Shown one piece after another: positions 52,274 through 59,239 of a stretch of 64,000 nucleotides of DNA. Position numbers and translations under genes: made by a program. The stretch is from Candidatus Poribacteria bacterium (GTDB taxonomy: Bacteria > Poribacteria > WGA-4E > PCPOR2b): NCBI GenBank assembly GCA_003635265.1, contig PYIZ01000034.1, positions 62,001 through 126,000 of the forward strand. The letters are read 5' to 3'. Position 1 is the stretch's first letter. Each line of letters opens with the position of its first letter. The notes beneath the pieces are model-generated. The model was not told the DNA's origin and made no database searches. It saw nothing but the letters and a program-made list of their open reading frames with translations.

Positions 52274-53977
52274 TCAATATTGGCGCGCCTCCGGTTGCCA
52301 TTTCGTAATCGTTACTGGCAGATAGGTAACTGCAGGTCCGTCAGGGGTATGGTAGACAGCCACATGCTTGAGCCAGTTCTCATCGTCCCGTTCAGGATAG
52401 TCGGTGCGGGTGTGGGCTCCACGGCTCTCTTTGCGCGCAAGGGCACTAGCGATAATTGTTTCAGCACAATCGAACATGAAGTCTAACTCTAAGACAGCTA
52501 GCAAATCGGTATTGAACACTCTACCTTTGTCGTGGACAGAGACTTCTGGATAACGTTCACGGACAGCGTGGATTCTGCGTTCTGCTTCAAGCAAACCGGC
52601 CTCCTCGCGAAACACCCCGGTGAAAGTGTGCATAATCTCGCCCATTTCCAGTCGCAGGGCGGGGGCACGCTCGTTCGTCGATCGGGCAAAAAGGTCAACA
52701 ATTTTCTGCTCCTCCACCTCTATGACTGCTTCGGAGATGTTGGGGGAGTTAATGCTGCTAGCATATTCCGCTGCATGTACTCCCGCTTTCCGACCAAATG
52801 TAACACAGTCCAGCAGGCTATTGCCCCCGAGTCGATTTGCTCCATGTGCTGAGACACAGGCAGCCTCACCGGCCGAGTACAAGCCGGGTAGTGGTTCTGA
52901 ACCATCCCCGTTATGTCGATAGCAGCGCCCATCTATGTCCGTCTTAATGCCACCCATCATATAATGCATCCCTGGTCGAATCGGTAGGGGGTCCTGCGTA
53001 ATATCTACACCAGCATAATCAATTGCGAGTTCAGAAATTTGATGAAAGGCTTCTAAAATACGGTCTTTGATGTGTCGGCAATCGAGCAGTACACAGCCAT
53101 CAATTCCACGTCCTTCCTGGATTTCGATTGTTTCAGCGCGAGAAACAACATCGCGCGATGCTTTTTCCTCCAATGTCGTCGCGCCGTAGCGTTCCTCCTG
53201 CATAAACCGCTCGCCCTCAGAGTTCAGTAGATACGCGCCTTCGCCGCGCGCTCCCTCCGTGATGAGAAAGCCGTTGGCAGGGAGTGTCGTCGGATGGTAT
53301 TGTACCATCTCCATATCCATGAGCAGGGCACCTACACGGTAGGCTAAAGAAAGCCCATCGCCCGTCACAATAAGTCCATTCGTGCTTGGCTCGTAGACCC
53401 GTCCGCAACCGCCGGTGCAGATAATGACTGCTTTCGCCTTAAAGACTTCCAACTTGCCGCTCGTTATATCCATCGCCACGGCACCACAGCATGCGCCCTC
53501 TTCCATGAGCAGTGTCGTTACGAACCATTCATCGTAGGACTTGACGTTCATTCTGAGTAGGCGCTCGTACATGACGTGCAAAATGGTCTGCCCAGTCATA
53601 TCCCCGACATGACACGTGCGGCTTTTGTCGGTTCCGCCGAAGCCGCGCATGTGGATATTTCCCTCTTCATTGCGGTCAAAGATGACGCCCCAATGTTCAA
53701 GAGCGAAGACATCCTGAATGCCATCACGGCAAAGGATTTCGATGGCATCTTGGTCGCCTAAGAAGTCGCTGCCCTTGACGGTCTCATAAGCGTGAACCTC
53801 CCACGAGTCTTCGATGCCTAGTGCTGCGTTAATGCCACCTTGTGCCGCCGCCGAGTGGGAGCGCGTTGGGTAAACCTTTGACACCATTGCCACGCTCGCA
53901 CCGACTTCTCCCGCATGCAGGGCGGCACTCATCCCCGCCAAACCGCCGCCAATAACGAGCACATCGTATTCAATCAT
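52274..53977 (-). CDS. sdhA: Succinate dehydrogenase flavoprotein subunit
   Basis: This 567-residue flavoprotein begins EYDVLVIGGGLAGMSAALHA and contains TRSHSAAAQGGINAALG with the histidine that binds FAD covalently. Substrate-binding and catalytic segments include HPTTLPANGFLITEGARGEG and a later ACVSAHGANRLGGNSLLD. It oxidises succinate to fumarate. It is the first gene of a run sdhA, sdhB and the HdrB-like gene. No sdhC or sdhD is present nearby. Confidence 0.96.
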   Translation of the reverse strand: MIEYDVLVIGGGLAGMSAALHAGEVGASVAMVSKVYPTRSHSAAAQGGINAALGIEDSWEVHAYETVKGSDFLGDQDAIEILCRDGIQDVFALEHWGVIFDRNEEGNIHMRGFGGTDKSRTCHVGDMTGQTILHVMYERLLRMNVKSYDEWFVTTLLMEEGACCGAVAMDITSGKLEVFKAKAVIICTGGCGRVYEPSTNGLIVTGDGLSLAYRVGALLMDMEMVQYHPTTLPANGFLITEGARGEGAYLLNSEGERFMQEERYGATTLEEKASRDVVSRAETIEIQEGRGIDGCVLLDCRHIKDRILEAFHQISELAIDYAGVDITQDPLPIRPGMHYMMGGIKTDIDGRCYRHNGDGSEPLPGLYSAGEAACVSAHGANRLGGNSLLDCVTFGRKAGVHAAEYASSINSPNISEAVIEVEEQKIVDLFARSTNERAPALRLEMGEIMHTFTGVFREEAGLLEAERRIHAVRERYPEVSVHDKGRVFNTDLLAVLELDFMFDCAETIIASALARKESRGAHTRTDYPERDDENWLKHVAVYHTPDGPAVTYLPVTITKWQPEARQY

Positions 53978-54087
53978 AAACCTTTCCTATATCCTTTCTT
54001 TACTTAGAAACGCGTTGTAAGCCAGCGTTAAGGGGTCCCTAGAGGCACAAGTATGTAGCAGGTTCAACCCGGAAACTACAAGGGGTT

Positions 54088-54750
54088 TTATCTGAGCAGG
54101 GTTTGCATATCCTGGCGAAGTTGTTGGAGATGTGCCTTGCTCCGACTATCGTAGTATCCTCGTACCTGTTGGTTTCGATCAACGAGCACAAACCGGGTGC
54201 TGTGAAGGATTTCGCTTCCACGATGACCGGCTGCTAAGTTAAAACCTTCATGAGCGAGTTGATAGATAGTATCTTTCTGTCCCGTCAAGAAAAACCAACG
54301 ATTGCCATCCGCCCCATAGTAATCTGCATAACGAAAGAGCACTTCAGGGGTATCCTGTTCTGGATCGACAGAGAAAGAGACGAAATGGAGGTCCTCCGCG
54401 GCAAATTCGTCTTGAAGACGCGCCATTTCAATCGTCATTGGCGGACAGATTGTCCCACAACTGGTAAAGATGAAATCCGCGACCCAAACTTTATCCTGGA
54501 GATCGGACAACGCAAAGGGTGCTCCACGCTGATTGGTCAAGGAAAAGTCCGGCAGCTGTCCATGAGTCGCGAGTTCTGACAATGCAGGCGACGGTCCAGG
54601 GGCTGTGTCGGACTTTTGATGAACAAATGACCAGAGATTGGCACCCAAGATCCCAACAATCACGAGGGCTAACACACCCCAGAGAAGTCCGCGCAGCACA
54701 CGCTCGTTGGGTCTGGCCTCCTGTTCCGGAGATTTGACTTTGGCTTCCAT
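54088..54750 (-). CDS. sco: SCO1/SenC family copper chaperone
   Basis: This 220-residue protein has an N-terminal membrane anchor (about residues 20-45, LLWGVLALVIVGILGANLW) and a thioredoxin-like domain. The copper-binding CxxxC (SCGTICPPM) and a later conserved histidine (ILHSTRFVLVD) are present. SCO proteins deliver copper to the CuA site of cytochrome oxidase subunit II. The start is ATG 54750; the frame continues to 54804 through a hairpin region without support. It is the last gene of the oxidase operon. Confidence 0.93.
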   Translation of the reverse strand: MEAKVKSPEQEARPNERVLRGLLWGVLALVIVGILGANLWSFVHQKSDTAPGPSPALSELATHGQLPDFSLTNQRGAPFALSDLQDKVWVADFIFTSCGTICPPMTIEMARLQDEFAAEDLHFVSFSVDPEQDTPEVLFRYADYYGADGNRWFFLTGQKDTIYQLAHEGFNLAAGHRGSEILHSTRFVLVDRNQQVRGYYDSRSKAHLQQLRQDMQTLLR

Positions 54751-54761
54751 AGATATGAAAC

Positions 54762-54818
54762 GTAAAACCCAAGACGTGAAACATGAAATTTTTTCGCGTT
54801 TCACGCATCACGTTTTAC
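54762..54818. repeat. Nested inverted repeat between the subunit IV and sco genes
   Basis: GTAAAAC (54762-54768) and CGTGAAAC (54775-54782) are mirrored by GTTTCACG (54798-54805) and GTTTTAC (54812-54818) with equal six-base spacers. The structure is made of the same cgtgaaacgt words that recur at other gene junctions. It lies in the transcript between the subunit IV stop and the sco start. Confidence 0.7.
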
Positions 54819-55160
54819 TTAGTGGGATGTATCAACAGCCTGAGATTCCGCTTTAGCTCCCTCATGGCGCGCATCGTCCATCAGATCTGGAAGCAGCATA
54901 AACACGAGAAAAACGCAGATAATGAACGGTGTCAGCGCAATGATCATCAAGGTTCTCTGTTCAAATTTCAGGTGCATGAAATAGAGCGCGACATAAGCCG
55001 CCTTAGAACATGCCATACCAATTAGCAGAATTGCGGTCACAGTCTGACCCAAAGCCGACTTCAAAAGGGGCAGGGCGACGACAACTTCAAGAATTGTGAG
55101 TATGAGAAGAATCCAAAATATTCTCATGTATTTTGGATGTTCTTTATGAGCGTGTTCCAT
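54819..55160 (-). CDS. ctaF: Cytochrome c oxidase subunit IV
   Basis: This 113-residue protein has three hydrophobic helices. It has the YMRIFWILLILTILEVVVAL opening and the segment CSKAAYVALYFMHLKFEQR typical of the prokaryotic oxidase subunit IV (COX4_pro). Its histidine-containing N-terminus MEHAHKEHP is common in this family. It is a small structural subunit of the A-type oxidase. It lies between the subunit III and sco genes. Confidence 0.9.
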   Translation of the reverse strand: MEHAHKEHPKYMRIFWILLILTILEVVVALPLLKSALGQTVTAILLIGMACSKAAYVALYFMHLKFEQRTLMIIALTPFIICVFLVFMLLPDLMDDARHEGAKAESQAVDTSH

Positions 55161-55180
55161 CTTGATTCTCCATTCGGTAA

Positions 55181-55825
55181 TTACAGTAGATAAACAAAGG
55201 TAAAGACCATGATCCAGATTAGGTCAACGAAGTGCCAATATAGCCCTAAAATTTCGACTTTGTGGTTATACTCGGCTGTATATGTTCCTCGCAGCCCCTT
55301 AATCAAGATAACGATGAGGTAGATGACCCCGCCGGTGACGTGGGCGCCGTGGAAACCTGTAATTGTGTAGAAGGTGGGACCAAAAAGCACCGAGCCGGAA
55401 ATCTCAGCACCAGACAACCCGTGATGAGGAATTGTGGTGAGGGTGAGACCGTGCTTGATCAGTGCTGTCCATTCATACGCTTGCAGACCCAAGAAGATTA
55501 GTCCACCCAGAATGGTCAAGCCGAGGAAGGTACACATCCTCTGTTGGTTACCGTTCTGAATCGCTTCGAGGGCTTTGACCATCGTAACACTACTACAGAT
55601 TAACAGAAAGGTCATACCCGCTGTGAGGTTAATGCCGAGAATTTCGGCTGGTGGTGCCCATTCCGCTGCGCCGGCGCGTACAGCACCGTAGGCGGCGAGC
55701 AACGCACCAAACGACATTGCATCGCTAATAAGAAAGAGCCACATCCCTAACTTGCCCAGAGCATCGGGCGTGAGGGATGGTTCGTAGACATCTGCGGAAT
55801 GATCGAGTGTTGTAGTTTCTTCCAA
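55181..55825 (-). CDS. ctaE: Cytochrome c oxidase subunit III (copy 1)
   Basis: This 214-residue protein with five or more hydrophobic helices has subunit III motifs: KLGMWLFLISDAMSFGALLA, TITGFHGAHVTGGVIYLIVI and a final EILGLYWHFVDLIWIMVF. The HGAHV and YWHFVD segments are diagnostic. Subunit III supports proton uptake and protects the oxidase from turnover damage. A second, different subunit III gene lies 290 bases upstream on the same strand. Confidence 0.94.
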   Translation of the reverse strand: MEETTTLDHSADVYEPSLTPDALGKLGMWLFLISDAMSFGALLAAYGAVRAGAAEWAPPAEILGINLTAGMTFLLICSSVTMVKALEAIQNGNQQRMCTFLGLTILGGLIFLGLQAYEWTALIKHGLTLTTIPHHGLSGAEISGSVLFGPTFYTITGFHGAHVTGGVIYLIVILIKGLRGTYTAEYNHKVEILGLYWHFVDLIWIMVFTFVYLL

Positions 55826-55828
55826 TTT

Positions 55829-56083
55829 TCACACTCCTTTTACATTTGAAGGTGGTTTACGATTACCAGCCCGATGTGTGCGGTAGTACACGTAGAACAC
55901 ACCACCGCCAATTAGGCCGGAAACAATATATGGCATCGCCATAAGGAATAGGATACTCCACTTGAAACCCTGAACAATTGGGTCATCAATCGTTTTACAT
56001 GAGGGACAGGCTTCCAGAACTGTTGGGATCAACAGTGCAAGAGCCATAACCCCTACTATGAATGAAAAATATCGACGAATCAT
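55829..56083 (-). CDS. Small membrane protein with exported CPSC motif
   Basis: This 84-residue protein has a signal-like N-terminal helix (SFIVGVMALALLIPTVLEA), an exported CPSC motif directly after it, and one further membrane helix (ILFLMAMPYIVSGLIGGGVF) with a basic C-terminal end. The CxxC could bind copper or haem or act in thiol exchange during CuA assembly. I know no named family. It lies between the two subunit III genes with only three bases to the downstream gene, so it is surely part of the oxidase operon. Confidence 0.78.
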   Translation of the reverse strand: MIRRYFSFIVGVMALALLIPTVLEACPSCKTIDDPIVQGFKWSILFLMAMPYIVSGLIGGGVFYVYYRTHRAGNRKPPSNVKGV

Positions 56084-56114
56084 AAGAAATCTCCTCGGCG
56101 TTTTTCTTCTCCAT

Positions 56115-56720
56115 TTAGATTAAGTATACAAGAATATAAAGAAGGGGCCATAACACGACAACAAACGCCCAGTAAATTGCACAAACCTCAACTCCAACAT
56201 AATGATCGACTGAAAACCGACCGGCTATTGCCCTAGCGAAAACGGCTAACAGCCAGAGAACTGCTACCAGAACATGCAAGGCATGACAACCGATGAGGAC
56301 ATAGAAGACTGAACCGTATACTCCCGATGAGAGTGTAAATCCATGATGCACCAAGCGCACCCATTCGGACCCTTGCACCACAAGGAAAATTACACCAAGC
56401 AGTCCTGTCGCAAATAGCCAGTTTTTGAGTTCTTTCTGGCGGTCTTGCCGAATAGCTCGCAGCCCTTGAAACATCGTATAACCGCTCAAGAGCAGGACGA
56501 TTGTATTGAGTCCAGTTACGCCAATAGGCAGACGTACATCCGCCTGCGAGGGCGGGGGCCAAGTGACACTCCCAAAACGGAACACAAGGAATGTCCCAAT
56601 CAGCCCTGCGAAAAACATGATTTCGGCACCTAGGAGTACCAACACGGCCAAACGTGCATTGCTGATTGGTCGGTTTTCCTCTTCGACGCTTTCATATGAT
56701 GTGTGCTCTAGCTCATCCAT
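56115..56720 (-). CDS. Cytochrome c oxidase subunit III-like protein (copy 2)
   Basis: This 201-residue protein is a second subunit III homologue: NARLAVLVLLGAEIMFFAGL, YVLIGCHALHVLVAVLWLLA and EVCAIYWAFVVVLWPLLY. The YWHFVD motif of normal subunit III has become YWAFVV. Two tandem subunit III-like proteins are seen in some caa3-type and alternative oxidase operons. The start is set at ATG 56720 (MDELEHTSYES); the frame extends to 56834 without support. Confidence 0.88.
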   Translation of the reverse strand: MDELEHTSYESVEEENRPISNARLAVLVLLGAEIMFFAGLIGTFLVFRFGSVTWPPPSQADVRLPIGVTGLNTIVLLLSGYTMFQGLRAIRQDRQKELKNWLFATGLLGVIFLVVQGSEWVRLVHHGFTLSSGVYGSVFYVLIGCHALHVLVAVLWLLAVFARAIAGRFSVDHYVGVEVCAIYWAFVVVLWPLLYILVYLI

Positions 56721-56802
56721 CGGCGGCAAAAGATGAAACGTAAAAAAGGAGGAAAGTCTCCATTGCGAAACAATCGAGGCTAAAAACCTCAACCACAATA
56801 CC

Positions 56803-56913
56803 TTAGTTTTTGACGATCGCGAGAATCGTTGCACAAATAAATAGGACGATAAATACCACGAATAAGAACCATGCGAGACGTCGGTTTTGACTCTGTTTTT
56901 CGTTATCGCTCAT
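56803..56913 (-). CDS. 36-residue single-helix membrane protein
   Basis: A very short frame reads MSDNEKQSQNRRLAWFLFVV and then FIVLFICATILAIVKN. It has a polar N-terminus, an RR pair, then one membrane helix of about 20 residues. It lies between ctaB and the second subunit III gene on the same strand, with GGAGG 12 bases before its ATG. Oxidase operons often encode tiny single-helix subunits or assembly factors, and this looks like one. I know no named family. Confidence 0.72.
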   Translation of the reverse strand: MSDNEKQSQNRRLAWFLFVVFIVLFICATILAIVKN

Positions 56914-56936
56914 CTAAATTTAATGCCTCCATGCCA

Positions 56937-57839
56937 TTATGCCAATCTGTCGAGTGCCATAACCAGAAACACAAGCGGCAGGTATATCAATGAGGCGTAC
57001 AGCAACCGTTTTGCTGCGACGGTCGATCGAGAAATTGATAGGTTGATGCCAAACCCAAGAAAGATAATGCTTAATGTAAGCGCGGCAAAAAAATAAAAAA
57101 TACCAGCGATGCCTAATAATGTAGGCAACAGTGCCACAACGAGAAGCCCAAAACAGTTGATGACAATCTGTCTGTTAGTGCTCTTGCCGTCGGGATGAAT
57201 AACCGGTAGCAAGCGGAATCCAGCCTGTGCGTACTCTTCGCGATAAATGAACGCGATTGACAGTGAATGTGGAAGTTGCCAAAGGAACAAAATTGCAAAA
57301 AGCACCCACGCCTCAAGATTGAGTGTTCCTCGCGCTGCAACCCAACCGATCACAGGTGGCAATGCGCCCGGAAACGCCCCCGCAACGGTACAGAGCGATG
57401 TTTTCTGCTTCAGTGGGGTATAAACGAACAGATACGTCACAACAATAGCGGAAATGACTAATGAACCTAGGGCGTTCACAGAAAATGCCATATAGAGCAA
57501 ACCACTGACAGTCAACAAGACCCCAAAAAATAGGGCTGCCGTCGGTTGAAGCCGTTGATCCGGTAACGGTCGATGGCACGTTCTCACCATTTGAGCGTCC
57601 AGATCACGTTCAAGATACTGATTCAGAGCTAATACGCCTGCCGCTGATAAGCCGGTGCCGATGATAGTGTGAATGAGTTGCAGCCAATTAAGCGGTTGCG
57701 ACGAGGCAATATAAAAGCCGGCTGAGGTTGTAATCAGTATCATCGAAACGAGCCGCGGCTTTGTCAATTCAACAAGCGTCGATACTCGGCGGCTCATTTG
57801 GGATAGGTCAACCCCTAGCGTCTCTGTTATTGATATCAT
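56937..57839 (-). CDS. ctaB: Protohaem IX farnesyltransferase (haem O synthase)
   Basis: This 300-residue membrane prenyltransferase has about nine helices. It has ELTKPRLVSMILITTSAGF near the start, NQYLERDLDAQMVRTCHRPL in the first aspartate-rich region, and AGAFPGALPPVIGWVAARG. It adds a farnesyl chain to haem B to give haem O. It overlaps the stop of ctaA by four bases (ATGA), so the two haem A pathway genes are translationally coupled. Confidence 0.96.
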   Translation of the reverse strand: MISITETLGVDLSQMSRRVSTLVELTKPRLVSMILITTSAGFYIASSQPLNWLQLIHTIIGTGLSAAGVLALNQYLERDLDAQMVRTCHRPLPDQRLQPTAALFFGVLLTVSGLLYMAFSVNALGSLVISAIVVTYLFVYTPLKQKTSLCTVAGAFPGALPPVIGWVAARGTLNLEAWVLFAILFLWQLPHSLSIAFIYREEYAQAGFRLLPVIHPDGKSTNRQIVINCFGLLVVALLPTLLGIAGIFYFFAALTLSIIFLGFGINLSISRSTVAAKRLLYASLIYLPLVFLVMALDRLA

Positions 57840-58978
57840 GCGGACACCTCGTCGGAAACAAGCCCTCGACTTACAACAGGTTCTGATCTACTGGCGAAGT
57901 GACAAATGTTCAGGGTTAGTACAACGGAAACTATCAGCATTAAAGCACCAATCGCAACATGGGCGGTTGTGATTATGACACCCGCAACAGGCGGCACACC
58001 TTCGCCAACAGCGGTGAACTCGGCGAGGTATGCCCCAAAGCCCAAAGTCAATTGTACAGCAAGCAGACCACTCAACATCAAAATAAGACGAATAAGAGCT
58101 GGACTTTCCGGATAATTCTTCAAGATTCGCCTTAAAAGCAGAAATATGTGAATTGTTACTAGCCCCGCGAAAAGCAGGTGAGCATCCAGTCGATTCCCTG
58201 TATGCCTCAACACAGCACCAAAGATGAATTGGATATAGATAAGGCCCAGGGTGATGAGACTCAAATTTCTCAGACGCGAAACAGCCGTGGCATCAATTTT
58301 CGTCGATTCTTGCACCCAGCTGCGCGACGTAAACAACGCAATGCTTGCGATCAACGCAAAAAACGCTTGAGCAAAACAGGCGTGTATGATTGCAAGCACC
58401 CTGCTAAGGTTCGTAACCCGGAGACCACCCATCACTCCTTGTGCTATAACTCCAACGAGGGCGATAACACCAATCCACTTCAGCCATTTCCGCGCATCTT
58501 TCACCCAAATTGATATCATCAACGCAATCGTCAGAAAACCAACGATAGACCCAATCAGTCGATGGCTATGCTCGTACAGCACGCCGTGAACGTATACATC
58601 AAGTCGCTCGCCCGATTTAATCAGCGTATAGGTGCGTTCGTTCGCTTTATCCGTGAGTCTCCACCTGCTGCTTTGTGCTTCAGTTGAAATTATAACATTT
58701 TCTGATACTGAAATCTCGTTCCTTTCAAGTGCCTTTCGTAGTCCCACGGACAGGCTGCTTTTATCCAGATCGGCTTGGAGACTCGGATCAACACTGAACA
58801 GGAAACCACTGACCGTTTTTGAGAGCGGATAGAGAAACATGTTGTGTCCGAAGGTCGTGGGCCAGTCGGGAACAGCCATCCCCGAATCCGTGCTAGTAAC
58901 AAGCCCACCCATGCAGATCAGGATGAAAGTCGTTATAGCAGTTAGTACAGCAAGTCTATGAAGCCACGGACGATACAT
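57836..58978 (-). CDS. ctaA: Haem A synthase (CtaA/COX15)
   Basis: This 380-residue membrane protein begins WLHRLAVLTAITTFILICMGGLVTSTDSGMAVPDWPTTFGHNM (in overlapping parts), the standard CtaA opening. It has a histidine pair in LYEHSHRLIGSIVGF and others in LAIIHACFAQ and RHTGNRLDAH and later TTAHVAIGAL. It oxidises haem O to haem A. A charged extracytoplasmic insert (about 60-125) is longer than in short CtaA proteins. It precedes ctaB in the operon. Confidence 0.95.
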   Translation of the reverse strand: MYRPWLHRLAVLTAITTFILICMGGLVTSTDSGMAVPDWPTTFGHNMFLYPLSKTVSGFLFSVDPSLQADLDKSSLSVGLRKALERNEISVSENVIISTEAQSSRWRLTDKANERTYTLIKSGERLDVYVHGVLYEHSHRLIGSIVGFLTIALMISIWVKDARKWLKWIGVIALVGVIAQGVMGGLRVTNLSRVLAIIHACFAQAFFALIASIALFTSRSWVQESTKIDATAVSRLRNLSLITLGLIYIQFIFGAVLRHTGNRLDAHLLFAGLVTIHIFLLLRRILKNYPESPALIRLILMLSGLLAVQLTLGFGAYLAEFTAVGEGVPPVAGVIITTAHVAIGALMLIVSVVLTLNICHFASRSEPVVSRGLVSDEVSA

Positions 58979-59002
58979 TGAGTCAGTACTAACCTCCTTG
59001 GC

Positions 59003-59194
59003 TTAGATAGGACGCAGATAAACGCAGATGAACACAGATTGAAGAATCTTGTTTAGATCTATGGTCTTTGAAGCCGCTGCATTCTGGTAAACTTTCTCCA
59101 GAAAACCGTAGCCGAGTGCATCATATACCGTGTAAAACGCCTTAATGACTGTTTCCGTCACCTCAGCGTAATTAAAACTCAAGAGTTGCCCCAC
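59003..59194 (-). pseudogene. Truncated GxxExxY family protein
   Basis: The frame reads MGQLLSFNYAEVTETVIKAF and then YTVYDALGYGFLEKVYQNA. The GFLEKVY core is that of GxxExxY proteins, small PDDEXK-like proteins usually 120 or more residues long. Here it breaks off after VYQNA, and the last dozen residues (SVFICVYLRPI) come from the terminal repeat itself. It therefore looks like an internal deletion remnant without a complete nuclease-like core. Confidence 0.7.
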
Positions 59195-59233
59195 AAAAAA
59201 ATCAGCGTCTATCTGTATTTATCTGCGTCCTAT
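59007..59233. mobile_element. Decayed GxxExxY element with terminal inverted repeats
   Basis: ATAGGACGCAGATAAACGCA at 59007-59026 (continuing GATGAACACAGATT) is mirrored by the sequence ending at 59233, whose reverse complement starts ATAGGACGCAGATAAATACA and continues GATAGACGCTGA. The 227-base segment between ctaD and ctaA thus has terminal inverted repeats of about 30 bases with a few mismatches, enclosing a truncated GxxExxY gene. Repeats of this type commonly flank GxxExxY genes in other bacteria. No transposase is present, so it would have moved in trans. Confidence 0.65.
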
Positions 59234-59239
59234 ATTACC

